A DNA stretch of 64,000 nt from contig NZ_AP027764.1 in NCBI RefSeq assembly GCF_036503815.1, positions 1,736,001 to 1,800,000 on the forward strand, given 5' to 3'. Positions 54,712 to 64,000 of the stretch are shown here, piece by piece (the first letter of the stretch is position 1; each line of letters opens with the position of its first letter). A model generated the notes under the pieces. The model did not search any database and was not told the DNA's origin. It saw only the letters and a list, made by a program, of their open reading frames with translations. The translations under genes were made by a program, and so were the position numbers. The DNA comes from Escherichia coli. Its GTDB lineage: Bacteria; Pseudomonadota; Gammaproteobacteria; Enterobacterales; Enterobacteriaceae.

Positions 54712-55473
54712 ATGGCACAGGTCGCGATTATTACCGCCTCCGATTCGGGGATCGGCAAAGAGTGCGCGTTATTACTGGCGCAGCAGGGTTTTGATATTGG
54801 TATTACCTGGCACTCAGATGAAGAAGGGGCAAAAGATACCGCGCGTGAGGTGGTTAGCCACGGCGTACGTGCGGAGATGGTGCAGCTGGATCTCGGTAAA
54901 CTGCCAGAGGGGGCACTGGCGCTGGAGAAACTTATTCAACGGCTGGGGCGCATCGATGTGCTCGTGAATAATGCGGGCACAATGACCAAAGCGCCGTTTC
55001 TTGATATGGCTTTCGATGAGTGGCGCAAGATTTTTACCGTTGATGTTGATGGTGCATTTTTATGCTCACAAATTGCGGCCCGCCAGATGGTGAAACAAGG
55101 GCAGGGCGGTCGCATCATCAACATTACGTCGGTACATGAGCATACGCCGCTGCCGGATGCCAGCGCCTATACAGCCGCTAAACATGCACTCGGTGGGCTA
55201 ACCAAAGCGATGGCGCTTGAGCTGGTCAGGTATAAGATTTTGGTGAATGCAGTCGCGCCTGGGGCTATCGCCACACCAATGAATGGCATGGATGACGGCG
55301 ACGTGAAGCCCGACGCGGAGCCTTCGATTCCCCTGCGGCGTTTCGGCGCAACGCATGAGATTGCCAGCCTGGTGGCGTGGTTATGCTCTGAAGGCGCAAA
55401 TTACACCACCGGGCAGTCGTTAATTGTCGATGGTGGCTTTATGCTGGCGAATCCGCAGTTCAACCCAGAATAG
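54712..55473 (+). CDS. yohF: YohF, short-chain dehydrogenase/reductase
   Basis: 253-residue SDR. The cofactor motif is TASDSGIGKECA (a TGxxxGIG variant) at residues 8-19, NNAG is near 90, the catalytic Ser is in NITSVHEH, and YTAAK supplies Tyr and Lys near 157-161. Physiological substrate unknown; activity like that of acetoin or 3-oxoacyl reductases has been suggested. The ATG at 54712 follows TGGAGAAC. It lies 52 bp after mdtQ. Confidence 0.91.
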   Translation: MAQVAIITASDSGIGKECALLLAQQGFDIGITWHSDEEGAKDTAREVVSHGVRAEMVQLDLGKLPEGALALEKLIQRLGRIDVLVNNAGTMTKAPFLDMAFDEWRKIFTVDVDGAFLCSQIAARQMVKQGQGGRIINITSVHEHTPLPDASAYTAAKHALGGLTKAMALELVRYKILVNAVAPGAIATPMNGMDDGDVKPDAEPSIPLRRFGATHEIASLVAWLCSEGANYTTGQSLIVDGGFMLANPQFNPE

Positions 55474-55512
55474 CACAGTGAGGTGCGTGGTTATTTCAAT
55501 GGGTAATCTTTG

Positions 55513-55596
55513 GTAGGCATGATAAGACGTGCAAGCGTCGCATCAGGCATGGTGCGACGGATGTCGGATGCGGCGCAAACGCCTTATTCTAGGCAA
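55513..55596. repeat. BIME between yohF and yohD
   Basis: Two degenerate REP units: TAGGCATGATAAGACG...GCGTCGCATCAGGCA and TGTCGGATGCGGCGC...GCCTTATTCTAGGC. Lies between converging yohF and yohD. Confidence 0.82.
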
Positions 55597-55601
55597 TGGT
55601 T

Positions 55602-56180
55602 TTACGCCTGATTATCCGGCTTTTTCTTCCCGCGTCGTTTCAGCCACCAGCGCACGCCAACCACCAGAACCACGACCAGAATCAACCAGACCCAGTGCTT
55701 CAAATGCTGGTCGAGATTGTGCAACCACGGCGCAATCACCTGACCACCAGCATAACCGATAGTGGTAAAAATCAACGCCCAGGCAAATGCGCCGAGAATA
55801 TTCAGCGGCAGAAAGATTTTCGGCGGCAGCTGGCTGGCACCAATCAGCGTCGGGCCAATGACCCGAAAGCCATACATAAAACGCGTACCAATGACAAACA
55901 GATACGGATGGCGCTGGATAAGTTTCTGCGCCCGCTCAATTTTATCCTGATGCTTAGAGAAACGGCGTAACAGCTTGCCACCAAACCGCCGCCCGCACAG
56001 ATAAAGCACCTGGTCGCCAATCATGCCGCCAAGCGCTACAGAAAGTACCACCAGCGGGAACTTTAATAACCCCTGATGTGCCGCAACGCCTCCCAGCAAC
56101 GTCACGGTTTCACCTTCCGCCAGACTTCCGAGCACCAGCGCGGCATAACCATATTGTGAGATGAGTGTATTGAGATCCAT
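55602..56180 (-). CDS. yohD: YohD, DedA-family inner-membrane protein
   Basis: 192 residues with the DedA signature: LAEGETVTLLGG near the N-terminus and GTRFMYGFRVIGPTLIGAS near residue 99, which carries the conserved Arg, Gly and Pro. DedA proteins are undecaprenyl-phosphate or phospholipid flippases; YohD's own role is not fixed. An ATG at 56216 would add 12 residues; I keep the K-12-like start. Basic C-terminal tail (KRRGKKKP). Confidence 0.91.
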   Translation of the reverse strand: MDLNTLISQYGYAALVLGSLAEGETVTLLGGVAAHQGLLKFPLVVLSVALGGMIGDQVLYLCGRRFGGKLLRRFSKHQDKIERAQKLIQRHPYLFVIGTRFMYGFRVIGPTLIGASQLPPKIFLPLNILGAFAWALIFTTIGYAGGQVIAPWLHNLDQHLKHWVWLILVVVLVVGVRWWLKRRGKKKPDNQA

Positions 56181-56349
56181 AGGCCCGTCTGTCTCCCTTT
56201 GGTTGCTTGTAAGCATACACCCTGTGAATCATTCACGCTGAAAAAGGACGCTCATCAGACGGTGCAAATTCTATGAATGCACAAAAAATAATCACAAGCT
56301 GACTTATACTTGAACTGTCAGGTTCATGAACTCACAACAAGGGGGCGGT

Positions 56350-56937
56350 ATGAGCCATGTCTGGGGACTGTTTTCCCATCCCGATCGTGAAATGCAGGTG
56401 ATTAATCGCGAAAACGAAACGATTTCTCATCACTACACCCACCACGTTTTGCTGATGGCGGCAATTCCGGTGATTTGCGCCTTCATTGGCACCACGCAAA
56501 TTGGCTGGAATTTTGGCGATGGCACTATCCTGAAGTTATCCTGGTTCACCGGACTGGCGCTGGCCGTCTTGTTTTATGGCGTTATGCTGGCTGGGGTCGC
56601 GGTGATGGGGCGGGTCATCTGGTGGATGGCGCGCAATTATCCGCAGCGTCCGTCACTTGCGCACTGCATGGTCTTTGCGGGCTACGTTGCAACTCCGCTG
56701 TTTTTAAGCGGTCTGGTGGCGCTTTATCCGCTGGTCTGGTTGTGTGCGCTGGTCGGCACGGTGGCGCTGTTTTACACCGGCTACCTGCTTTACCTCGGTA
56801 TTCCAAGCTTCCTGAATATCAACAAAGAGGAAGGCCTTAGCTTCTCCAGTTCGACGCTGGCGATTGGCGTGCTGGTACTGGAAGTGCTGCTCGCCCTTAC
56901 CGTTATACTATGGGGTTACGGTTATCGTTTGTTCTAG
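56350..56937 (+). CDS. yohC: YohC, Yip1-domain inner-membrane protein
   Basis: 195 residues with five predicted helices; starts MSHVWGLFSHPDREMQVINR, a typical Yip1-family N-terminus, with hydrophobic segments from about 32 to 195. Function unknown. The ATG at 56350 follows AAGGGGGCGG; earlier codons in frame are not supported. Confidence 0.89.
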   Translation: MSHVWGLFSHPDREMQVINRENETISHHYTHHVLLMAAIPVICAFIGTTQIGWNFGDGTILKLSWFTGLALAVLFYGVMLAGVAVMGRVIWWMARNYPQRPSLAHCMVFAGYVATPLFLSGLVALYPLVWLCALVGTVALFYTGYLLYLGIPSFLNINKEEGLSFSSSTLAIGVLVLEVLLALTVILWGYGYRLF

Positions 56938-57110
56938 AAAGTTCTTTTGTGTTGCATTGCTGGCGTAAATGTCAGCAATGCAGCATTTCCTCACGATTCT
57001 CCTTTGACGATCGCACTTTTTGCTCGTTATGATGGCGTCGCTAGCCTCAGTAAATCCTTACTCCGGCGGTGCGCAACCTGTGCGCGTGAACCACTATCTG
57101 AATGCTCATC

Positions 57111-58043
57111 ATGCCGAAATTTCGAGTTTCTTTATTTAGCCTGGCCCTGATGCTGGCTGTGCCTTTTGCGCCGCAGGCCGTTGCGAAAACGGCAGCCGCT
57201 ACCACCGCTTCACAACCGGAAATTGCTTCTGGTAGCGCGATGATTGTTGATCTGAATACCAACAAAGTGATCTATTCGAACCACCCGGATCTGGTGCGTC
57301 CGATTGCGTCTATCAGCAAATTAATGACCGCGATGGTCGTGCTGGATGCGCGACTGCCGCTGGATGAAAAACTAAAAGTGGATATCAGCCAGACGCCGGA
57401 GATGAAAGGGGTCTATTCGCGCGTACGACTGAACAGCGAAATCAGCCGTAAAGATATGCTGTTGCTGGCGCTGATGTCTTCAGAAAACCGCGCGGCGGCA
57501 AGCCTTGCGCACCATTATCCCGGTGGTTACAAAGCATTTATTAAGGCGATGAATGCGAAAGCGAAATCGCTCGGAATGAACAACACGCGCTTTGTTGAAC
57601 CGACCGGATTGTCGGTGCATAACGTTTCAACCGCTCGTGATTTAACCAAACTGCTTATTGCCAGCAAACAATATCCATTGATCGGGCAGTTAAGTACTAC
57701 CCGGGAAGATATGGCAACCTTCTCTAACCCGACGTATACGCTGCCGTTCCGCAATACTAACCATCTGGTGTATCGCGATAACTGGAATATTCAGTTAACC
57801 AAAACCGGTTTTACCAATGCGGCGGGCCATTGTCTGGTGATGCGCACGGTTATCAATAATAAACCGGTGGCGCTGGTAGTGATGGATGCGTTTGGCAAAT
57901 ATACCCATTTTGCCGATGCCAGCCGCCTGCGTACCTGGATTGAAACCGGTAAAGTGATGCCTGTTCCGGCAGCAGCGTTGAGCTATAAAAAACAAAAAGC
58001 CGCCCAGATGGCGGCGGCGGGGCAGACGGCGCAGAACGATTAA
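57111..58043 (+). CDS. pbpG: PbpG (PBP7), D-alanyl-D-alanine endopeptidase
   Basis: 310-residue periplasmic low-molecular-mass penicillin-binding protein that cuts D-Ala-mDAP crosslinks. The signal peptide ends near AQAVAK-type sequence (APQAVAK, about residue 25). Active-site motifs: SISK with Ser67 and Lys70, SEN in SSENRAA near residue 124, and KTG in [12 protein letters not shown] near 228. A second ATG three codons upstream (57102) is possible. Preceded by a 173-bp gap holding its promoter. Confidence 0.95.
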
Positions 58044-58045
58044 GG

Positions 58046-58228
58046 GTAGGCAGGATAAGGCGTTTACGCCGCATCAGGTATTCGGAGCACAATGCCTGAT
58101 GCGATGCTTGCGCATCTTATCAGGCCTACAAACGTGACGCGTCCGTAGGCAGGATAAGGCGTTCACGCCGCATCCGGCATTCGGTGCACGATGCCTGATG
58201 CGATGCTTCTATTTGCATCAGGCATCCA
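58046..58228. repeat. BIME with four REP units between pbpG and dld
   Basis: Alternating REP units with cores GGATAAGGCGTTTACGCCGC, TGCCTGATGCGATGCTTGCG, GGATAAGGCGTTCACGCCGC and TGCCTGATGCGATGCTTC, separated by short linkers such as TTCGGTGCACGA. It fills the gap between converging pbpG and dld. Confidence 0.93.
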
Positions 58229-58235
58229 GCCGTAT

Positions 58236-59951
58236 TTACTCCACTTCCTGCCAGTTTTTCCGCTTACTGGTTTTACCGATCCCCGGATTCATGCTGTTGG
58301 TCGGATCGTTCTCGCGATAGAACTTCTGCAACGTCTCCGGTGCTTTATACAAATGACCGACGTTATGCTCGGCAGGGTATTGCGCGCCGCGCTGCTGTAG
58401 CAGTTCCAGCATCTGTTCTTTCAACGCATGTACATCCACGCCTTTTTTAACGATGTAATCCTGATGGAAGACATAGCACATAAAATGGCCGTAATAGAGC
58501 TTGTGCACCAACTGACTGTCGATCTCCGGCGGTAAATGCTCATACCACTCGGTGTCGTTACGCCGCAGAGCGATATCCAGCGCCAGAATGTCTTCGACTT
58601 CATCGGAATGCACCGCCTGATAACGAATTGCTGCGCCCGCAGCGGCGAAACGGTGTAAAAACGCTTTGCTGCCTTCTTCCGGCGTACAGACAAAGAAATC
58701 GCCCTCGGCCTGTTTGAAATAATCCACCAGCCACGATTTAGCTTCGCCGACGCCATCGCCCGCCATTTTTAACAGCAGATGATGTTCATATTTATCGCGC
58801 CAGCTTTTCATGCGCGGTGGTAAATGGCTGGGGAACAAGTGACCGAATTTTTGCATCGCACGGTCGGTAAAATGCGGACGGAAGAATTTCACTTTCTCCA
58901 GCATCGCATCGGTACGTCCCTTGAGATTAAAGAAGAACGGCATCTTATCGGTGCCTAACTTATCAATCATCAGGAAGGTGTCTTTGCCGTATTTTTCCGC
59001 AATATCGTAGATATCCCGGTGCATATATTCCCCGGCAACTGGCAGATTTTCGAAATTAGCCAGAATATGACGGCGGATTTCGGTCAGTACTTCCGGCTGG
59101 TTGGTGCCGATATAAAACACCTGCTGATTTTTTTCTGCTTCGAAGGTATCAAGACGTACCGCAAAGACGGCCAGTTTACCGGCGCAACCGGAGGATTCAA
59201 ACAGGCGATCCGGGTCGGCGTTATAACGTGCTGGTGTGTCGGCTTCAATATCACGAACGCGGTGGACATAGTCATAATCGTGGGCGTGACGACCATCGTG
59301 GCGCACATCGTCATCTTTGATGCGATCGTCATCCAGCTTGCTAAGGATCTGCTCCGGCGTTTCGCCGAGATCAATCCCCAGATGGTTCACCAGCGTCAGT
59401 TTGCCGTCTTCATTTATACGCGCGAATAACGACATTTCGGTATACGCCGGGCCACGCTGCACCAGCGAGCCGCCGGAGTTGTTACAAATACCGCCGATGA
59501 CCGATGCGCCTATACACGATGAGCCAATCACCGAGTGCGGTTCGCGTCCCAGCGGTTTGAGGGCTTTTTCCAGCGAATAAAGCGTGGTGCCCGGATAGGC
59601 CAGCACCTGTTCGCCCTTGCCAAGAACGTGCAGCTTGTCGAGACGCAGGGTGCTGATGATCACGATATCGCGATCATAGTCGTTACCGTTTGGCGTCGAG
59701 CCTTCGGTCAGACCTGTATTGGCAGCCTGCATCAGAATAATTTTGTCGGCGGTGACGCAGGCTTTCAGCACCCGCCACAATTCCAGTAGCGAACCAGGGA
59801 AAACGACAGCCAGCGCGTCGCCTTGACCAGAACGGAAGCCCTTGCGATAGCGGGCCGTTTTTGCGGGATCGGTGAGCAGGTGTGAATGACTGACCAGACG
59901 GGCAAGTTCATTCAAAAAGGCTTTATTATCAGTTGTTGTCATGGAAGACAT
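58236..59951 (-). CDS. dld: Dld, quinone-dependent D-lactate dehydrogenase
   Basis: 571-residue FAD-containing peripheral membrane enzyme that oxidises D-lactate to pyruvate and feeds the respiratory chain. The PCMH-type FAD domain (about 40-260) includes MQAANTGLTEGSTPNG and SVIGSSCIGASVIGGICNNS; the C-terminal cap and membrane-binding part includes the basic segment RPHFTDRAMQKFGHLFP. The ATG at 59951 has AAGGAG at 6 nt; the longer frame to 59984 is not supported. Divergent from bglX. Confidence 0.96.
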   Translation of the reverse strand: MSSMTTTDNKAFLNELARLVSHSHLLTDPAKTARYRKGFRSGQGDALAVVFPGSLLELWRVLKACVTADKIILMQAANTGLTEGSTPNGNDYDRDIVIISTLRLDKLHVLGKGEQVLAYPGTTLYSLEKALKPLGREPHSVIGSSCIGASVIGGICNNSGGSLVQRGPAYTEMSLFARINEDGKLTLVNHLGIDLGETPEQILSKLDDDRIKDDDVRHDGRHAHDYDYVHRVRDIEADTPARYNADPDRLFESSGCAGKLAVFAVRLDTFEAEKNQQVFYIGTNQPEVLTEIRRHILANFENLPVAGEYMHRDIYDIAEKYGKDTFLMIDKLGTDKMPFFFNLKGRTDAMLEKVKFFRPHFTDRAMQKFGHLFPSHLPPRMKSWRDKYEHHLLLKMAGDGVGEAKSWLVDYFKQAEGDFFVCTPEEGSKAFLHRFAAAGAAIRYQAVHSDEVEDILALDIALRRNDTEWYEHLPPEIDSQLVHKLYYGHFMCYVFHQDYIVKKGVDVHALKEQMLELLQQRGAQYPAEHNVGHLYKAPETLQKFYRENDPTNSMNPGIGKTSKRKNWQEVE

Positions 59952-60146
59952 TTTCCACTCCTTGTGGTGGCGAAAAAATATCACAAACTAGCATAGCGCC
60001 TTGTATGACAATTCAGCGAGTGAATATTTTGAAAATTCAGACAATAAACTGAGCATTCTTTTTCTCTCTCCATCATGCTTATGGCAAACTACGGTTTTTG
60101 CACCATTTTCGCTGCCTCGTCGGGCAACAGAGGAAGAATAATCCAT

Positions 60147-62444
60147 ATGAAATGGCTATGTTCAGTAGGTATCGCGGTGAGTCTGGCCCTGCAACCAGCA
60201 CTGGCGGATGATTTATTCGGTAACCATCCATTAACGCCTGAAGCGCGTGATGCGTTCGTCACCGAACTGCTCAAGAAAATGACAGTTGATGAGAAAATTG
60301 GTCAGCTGCGCTTAATCAGCGTCGGCCCGGATAATCCGAAAGAGGCGATCCGCGAGATGATCAAAGACGGGCAGGTTGGGGCGATTTTCAACACCGTAAC
60401 CCGTCAGGATATCCGCGCCATGCAGGATCAGGTGATGGAATTAAGCCGCCTGAAAATTCCTCTTTTCTTTGCTTACGACGTGCTGCACGGTCAGCGCACG
60501 GTGTTCCCGATTAGCCTCGGTCTGGCCTCGTCTTTTAACCTCGATGCGGTGAAAACGGTCGGACGTGTCTCTGCTTATGAAGCCGCAGATGATGGCCTGA
60601 ACATGACCTGGGCACCGATGGTCGATGTCTCGCGCGATCCGCGCTGGGGACGTGCTTCCGAAGGTTTTGGGGAAGATACGTATCTCACTTCGATTATGGG
60701 TAAGACCATGGTGGAAGCGATGCAGGGTAAAAGCCCGGCAGATCGCCACTCGGTGATGACCAGCGTCAAACACTTTGCCGCTTACGGCGCGGTGGAAGGT
60801 GGTAAAGAGTACAACACCGTCGATATGAGTCCGCAGCGCCTGTTTAACGACTATATGCCGCCGTACAAAGCGGGGCTGGATGCAGGCAGCGGTGCGGTAA
60901 TGGTGGCGCTGAACTCGCTGAATGGCACGCCAGCAACTTCCGACTCCTGGCTGCTGAAAGATGTGCTGCGCGATCAGTGGGGCTTTAAAGGCATTACCGT
61001 TTCCGATCATGGCGCAATCAAAGAGCTGATTAAACATGGCACGGCGGCAGACCCGGAAGATGCGGTGCGCGTGGCACTGAAATCCGGCATCAACATGAGT
61101 ATGAGCGACGAGTACTACTCGAAGTATCTGCCCGGTTTGATCAAATCCGGCAAAGTGACGATGGCAGAGCTGGACGACGCTGCCCGCCACGTGCTGAACG
61201 TCAAATATGATATGGGGCTGTTCAACGACCCATACAGCCACCTTGGACCGAAAGAGTCTGACCCGGTGGATACCAATGCTGAAAGCCGCCTGCACCGCAA
61301 AGAAGCGCGTGAAGTGGCGCGCGAAAGCCTGGTATTGCTGAAAAACCGCCTTGAAACGCTGCCGCTGAAAAAATCGGCAACCATTGCGGTGGTAGGGCCA
61401 CTGGCGGACAGCAAACGTGACGTGATGGGCAGCTGGTCCGCAGCCGGTGTTGCCGATCAATCTGTGACCGTACTGACCGGGATTAAAAACGCCGTCGGTG
61501 AAAACGGCAAGGTGCTGTATGCCAAAGGTGCGAACGTTACCAGTGACAAAGGCATTATCGATTTCCTGAATCAGTATGAAGAAGCGGTCAAAGTCGATCC
61601 GCGCTCGCCCCAAGAGATGATTGATGAAGCGGTGCAGACTGCGAAACAATCTGATGTGGTGGTGGCTGTGGTCGGTGAAGCTCAGGGGATGGCGCACGAA
61701 GCCTCCAGCCGTACCGATATCACTATTCCACAAAGCCAACGTGACTTGATTGCGGCGCTGAAAGCCACCGGTAAACCGCTGGTGCTGGTGCTGATGAACG
61801 GACGTCCACTGGCGCTGGTGAAAGAAGATCAGCAGGCTGATGCGATTCTGGAAACCTGGTTTGCGGGGACTGAAGGCGGTAATGCGATTGCCGATGTGTT
61901 GTTTGGCGATTACAACCCGTCGGGCAAGCTGCCGATGTCCTTCCCGCGTTCTGTCGGGCAGATCCCGGTGTACTACAGCCATCTGAATACCGGTCGGCCG
62001 TATAATGCCGACAAGCCGAACAAATACACTTCGCGTTATTTTGATGAAGCTAACGGGGCGCTGTATCCGTTCGGCTATGGTCTGAGCTATACCACCTTCA
62101 CCGTCTCTGATGTGAAACTTTCTGCGCCGACCATGAAGCGTGACGGCAAAGTGACCGCCAGTGTGCAGGTGACGAACACCGGTAAGCGCGAAGGGGCGAC
62201 GGTAGTGCAGATGTACTTGCAGGATGTGACGGCTTCCATGAGTCGCCCGGTGAAGCAGCTGAAAGGCTTTGAGAAAATCACCCTGAAACCGGGCGAAACT
62301 CAGACTGTTAGCTTCCCGATCGATATTGAGGCGCTGAAGTTCTGGAATCAACAGATGAAATATGACGCCGAGCCTGGCAAATTCAATGTCTTCATCGGCA
62401 CTGATTCCGCGCGCGTTAAGAAAGGTGAGTTTGAGTTGCTGTAA
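60147..62444 (+). CDS. bglX: BglX, periplasmic beta-D-glucosidase (GH3)
   Basis: 765 residues: signal peptide MKWLCSVGIAVSLALQPALA, GH3 N-terminal TIM barrel, C-terminal sandwich domain and fibronectin III-like domain (about 665-755). The nucleophile is Asp287 in GITVSDHGAI; substrate-binding blocks include FAYDVLHGQRTVFPI and SVKHFAAYGAVEGG. The frame is open upstream to 60075, but the ATG at 60147 begins the signal peptide and follows AGAGGAAGA. Two REP elements follow. Confidence 0.95.
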   Translation: MKWLCSVGIAVSLALQPALADDLFGNHPLTPEARDAFVTELLKKMTVDEKIGQLRLISVGPDNPKEAIREMIKDGQVGAIFNTVTRQDIRAMQDQVMELSRLKIPLFFAYDVLHGQRTVFPISLGLASSFNLDAVKTVGRVSAYEAADDGLNMTWAPMVDVSRDPRWGRASEGFGEDTYLTSIMGKTMVEAMQGKSPADRHSVMTSVKHFAAYGAVEGGKEYNTVDMSPQRLFNDYMPPYKAGLDAGSGAVMVALNSLNGTPATSDSWLLKDVLRDQWGFKGITVSDHGAIKELIKHGTAADPEDAVRVALKSGINMSMSDEYYSKYLPGLIKSGKVTMAELDDAARHVLNVKYDMGLFNDPYSHLGPKESDPVDTNAESRLHRKEAREVARESLVLLKNRLETLPLKKSATIAVVGPLADSKRDVMGSWSAAGVADQSVTVLTGIKNAVGENGKVLYAKGANVTSDKGIIDFLNQYEEAVKVDPRSPQEMIDEAVQTAKQSDVVVAVVGEAQGMAHEASSRTDITIPQSQRDLIAALKATGKPLVLVLMNGRPLALVKEDQQADAILETWFAGTEGGNAIADVLFGDYNPSGKLPMSFPRSVGQIPVYYSHLNTGRPYNADKPNKYTSRYFDEANGALYPFGYGLSYTTFTVSDVKLSAPTMKRDGKVTASVQVTNTGKREGATVVQMYLQDVTASMSRPVKQLKGFEKITLKPGETQTVSFPIDIEALKFWNQQMKYDAEPGKFNVFIGTDSARVKKGEFELL

Positions 62445-62474
62445 TGCTTTAGTAAGGGCGAGACGTCTGCGCCC

Positions 62475-62574
<100 letters not shown>

Positions 62575-62661
62575 AGAAACGCCGGGCAAAATATGCCCTT
62601 TAAGTATTTATCTGATTCTGCAACTGAATCCTTCCGCTCAGGCTAACCCCGCCATTATCAA

Positions 62662-62668
62662 CTATGCT
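62662..62668 (+). promoter_or_regulatory. Candidate sigma-S -10 element for osmF
   Basis: CTATGCT resembles the extended -10 CTATACT preferred by RpoS and lies 49 bp upstream of the osmF ATG. RpoS and osmotic induction of the osmF-yehYXW operon are known. Confidence 0.5.
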
Positions 62669-62716
62669 TTTCTCTTAATTCGCTGAAAACAACAGTAAAA
62701 GAATGAGGAAAGCATC

Positions 62717-63634
62717 ATGCCACTCTCAAAGCTCTGGGCAGGTTCACTGGTTTTGTTGGCAGCCGTGAGCCTGCCGCTACAGGCGGCTTCAGCCGTTAAA
62801 GTCGGTTCGAAAATCGATACCGAAGGCGCGCTGCTCGGCAATATCATTTTGCAGGTGCTGGAAAGTCACGGCGTACCAACGGTCAATAAAGTGCAACTGG
62901 GAACGACTCCCGTGGTGCGCGGGGCGATTACTTCCGGTGAACTGGATATCTATCCGGAATATACTGGCAATGGCGCGTTTTTCTTTAAAGATGAAAACGA
63001 TGCAGCGTGGAAAAATGCCGGGCAGGGCTACGAGAAAGTCAAAAAACTCGATGCAGAGCAAAACAAGTTAATCTGGCTGACGCCCGCGCCTGCAAATAAC
63101 ACCTGGACCATCGCCGTGCGTCAGGATGTTGCAGAGAAAAACAAACTCACTTCGCTTGCCGACCTGAGTCGTTATCTGAAAGACGGTGGCACCTTCAAAC
63201 TGGCGGCTTCGGCAGAGTTTATCGAACGCGCTGATGCGTTACCTGCATTTGAAAAAGCCTATGGCTTTAAGCTCGGTCAGGATCAGTTGCTGTCACTGGC
63301 CGGTGGCGACACGGCGGTGACAATCAAAGCCGCTGCCCAGCAAACCTCTGGCGTTAATGCCGCTATGGCTTACGGTACCGACGGCCCCGTAGCGGCGCTG
63401 GGGCTGCAAACCTTAAGCGATCCGCAAGGCGTTCAGCCTATCTACGCGCCTGCACCAGTGGTGCGTGAATCGGTGTTGAAGGAGTATCCGCAAATGGCAC
63501 AGTGGCTACAGCCAGTCTTCGCCAGCCTCGATGCAAAAACATTGCAGCAACTGAATGCCAGCATTGCTGTGGAAGGACTGGATGCCAAAAAAGTGGCTGC
63601 CGACTACCTGAAACAAAAAGGGTGGACGAAGTAA
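62717..63634 (+). CDS. osmF: OsmF (YehZ), glycine-betaine-type periplasmic binding protein
   Basis: 305 residues: signal peptide MPLSKLWAGSLVLLAAVSLP then LQAASA, followed by an OpuAC-type solute-binding fold (VGSKIDTEGALLGNIILQVL; GELDIYPEYTGNGAFFF, residues about 75-91). Binding protein of the OsmF-YehWXY ABC importer, a low-affinity system for glycine betaine and related solutes induced under stress. yehY follows after 6 bp. Ribosome-binding site TGAGGAAA. Confidence 0.95.
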   Translation: MPLSKLWAGSLVLLAAVSLPLQAASAVKVGSKIDTEGALLGNIILQVLESHGVPTVNKVQLGTTPVVRGAITSGELDIYPEYTGNGAFFFKDENDAAWKNAGQGYEKVKKLDAEQNKLIWLTPAPANNTWTIAVRQDVAEKNKLTSLADLSRYLKDGGTFKLAASAEFIERADALPAFEKAYGFKLGQDQLLSLAGGDTAVTIKAAAQQTSGVNAAMAYGTDGPVAALGLQTLSDPQGVQPIYAPAPVVRESVLKEYPQMAQWLQPVFASLDAKTLQQLNASIAVEGLDAKKVAADYLKQKGWTK

Positions 63635-63640
63635 TTTCCC

Positions 63641-64000
63641 GTGACTTATTTCCGTATTAATCCTGTTCTGGCGCTGCTGCTGTTGCTGACGGCAATCGCA
63701 GCGGCGCTGCCGTTTATCAGTTACGCGCCTAATCGTTTAGTCTCGGGTGAGGGGCGTCATCTCTGGCAGCTGTGGCCGCAAACGATCTGGATGCTGGTGG
63801 GCGTTGGTTGCGCCTGGCTGACCGCCTGTTTTATTCCCGGTAAAAAAGGCAGCATTTTTGCACTCATTCTGGCGCAATTCGTCTTCATATTGCTGGTGTG
63901 GGGCGCGGGAAAGGCGGCGACACAACTGGCGCAAAATGGCAGTGCGCTGGCGCGTACCAGCCTCGGCAGTGGTTTCTGGCTGGCTGCGGCGCTGGCATTG
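63641..64000 (+). CDS. yehY: YehY, glycine-betaine-type ABC permease (3' end cut by window edge)
   Basis: The first 120 codons of an inner-membrane permease, starting at a GTG (MTYFRINPVLALLLLLTAIA) 6 bp after osmF. Three hydrophobic segments are visible before the window ends; the full protein has about 385 residues, with the transport permease domain in the missing C-terminal part. Second gene of the osmF-yehYXW operon. The ribosome-binding site is weak, consistent with translational coupling to osmF. Confidence 0.9.
   Translation, partial: MTYFRINPVLALLLLLTAIAAALPFISYAPNRLVSGEGRHLWQLWPQTIWMLVGVGCAWLTACFIPGKKGSIFALILAQFVFILLVWGAGKAATQLAQNGSALARTSLGSGFWLAAALAL

Noticed and set aside
58046..58228. 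Regularly spaced palindromes after pbpG as a CRISPR-like array
   Set aside because: The units are alternating inverted REP sequences with short variable linkers, a BIME, not direct repeats with unique spacers.
60441..62351. 636-codon open frame antisense to bglX
   Set aside because: Shadow frame of bglX caused by high-GC codon use; no ribosome-binding site and no recognisable domain, while bglX is clearly real.

Overview
The window is a chromosomal segment of Escherichia coli or a very close Escherichia. Almost every gene can be matched by memory of sequence, length and order to the stretch of the K-12 map running from yejE to yehY. This is a gene-dense core region of about 60 protein genes. 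I see no rRNA, tRNA, CRISPR array, insertion sequence or prophage. REP/BIME palindromes and one ERIC element sit between genes. The strain is not K-12: it carries a complete six-gene 3-hydroxybenzoate/gentisate island between yohJ and dusC, and it has an intact mdtQ, which I remember as disrupted in K-12.

Layout. 1-3.7 kb: yejABE, a peptide/microcin C ABC importer (minus strand; yejE runs off the left edge). 3.8-10.6 kb, all minus strand: pdeN (c-di-GMP phosphodiesterase), mepS (murein endopeptidase), lpxT (lipid A phosphotransferase), zigA (zinc GTPase), yeiQ (sugar-acid dehydrogenase) and efpL (EF-P paralogue). 10.7-12.2 kb: yeiW and setB, whose stop codons overlap. 12.4-16.5 kb: the Cra-controlled fructose PTS operon fruBKA. 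16.7-23.1 kb: a nucleoside salvage block of psuK-psuG-psuT, yeiL, rihB and nupX. 23.2-31.2 kb: yeiI-nfo, yeiH/yeiE, lysP and cirA. 31.2-34.2 kb: yeiG, folE and yeiB. 34.2-39.2 kb: galS and the galactose transporter mglBAC. 39.3-45.3 kb, minus strand: preTA, yeiS, sanA, cdd and yohJK. 45.4-51.4 kb: the mhb island (mhbR divergent from mhbTDHIM). 51.5-64 kb: dusC, yohP, mdtQ, yohF, yohD, yohC, pbpG, dld, bglX, osmF and the start of yehY.

How the genes work together. Fructose enters as fructose-1-P through FruA/FruB and is phosphorylated by FruK. Pseudouridine is taken up by PsuT, phosphorylated by PsuK and split by PsuG, while NupX, RihB and Cdd handle ordinary nucleosides. MglBAC imports galactosides under GalS and CRP. 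The mhb genes encode a whole route: uptake (MhbT), 3-hydroxybenzoate to gentisate (MhbM), ring cleavage (MhbD), isomerisation (MhbI) and hydrolysis to fumarate plus pyruvate (MhbH).

The most unusual signal is a 28-nt element that occurs twice, just upstream of the paralogous transporter genes psuT and nupX, with a single mismatch. It can form a compact H-type pseudoknot, and the one internal difference is matched by a compensating change in its predicted partner base. I regard it as a candidate undescribed cis-regulatory RNA. Other points are a terminator-like hairpin in the dusC leader, a hairpin-rich tract of unknown origin between dusC and yohP, a palindrome over the mhbR ribosome-binding site, and candidate operators near psuK, yeiL/rihB and yeiE. 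Comparisons with K-12 are from memory and were not computed.
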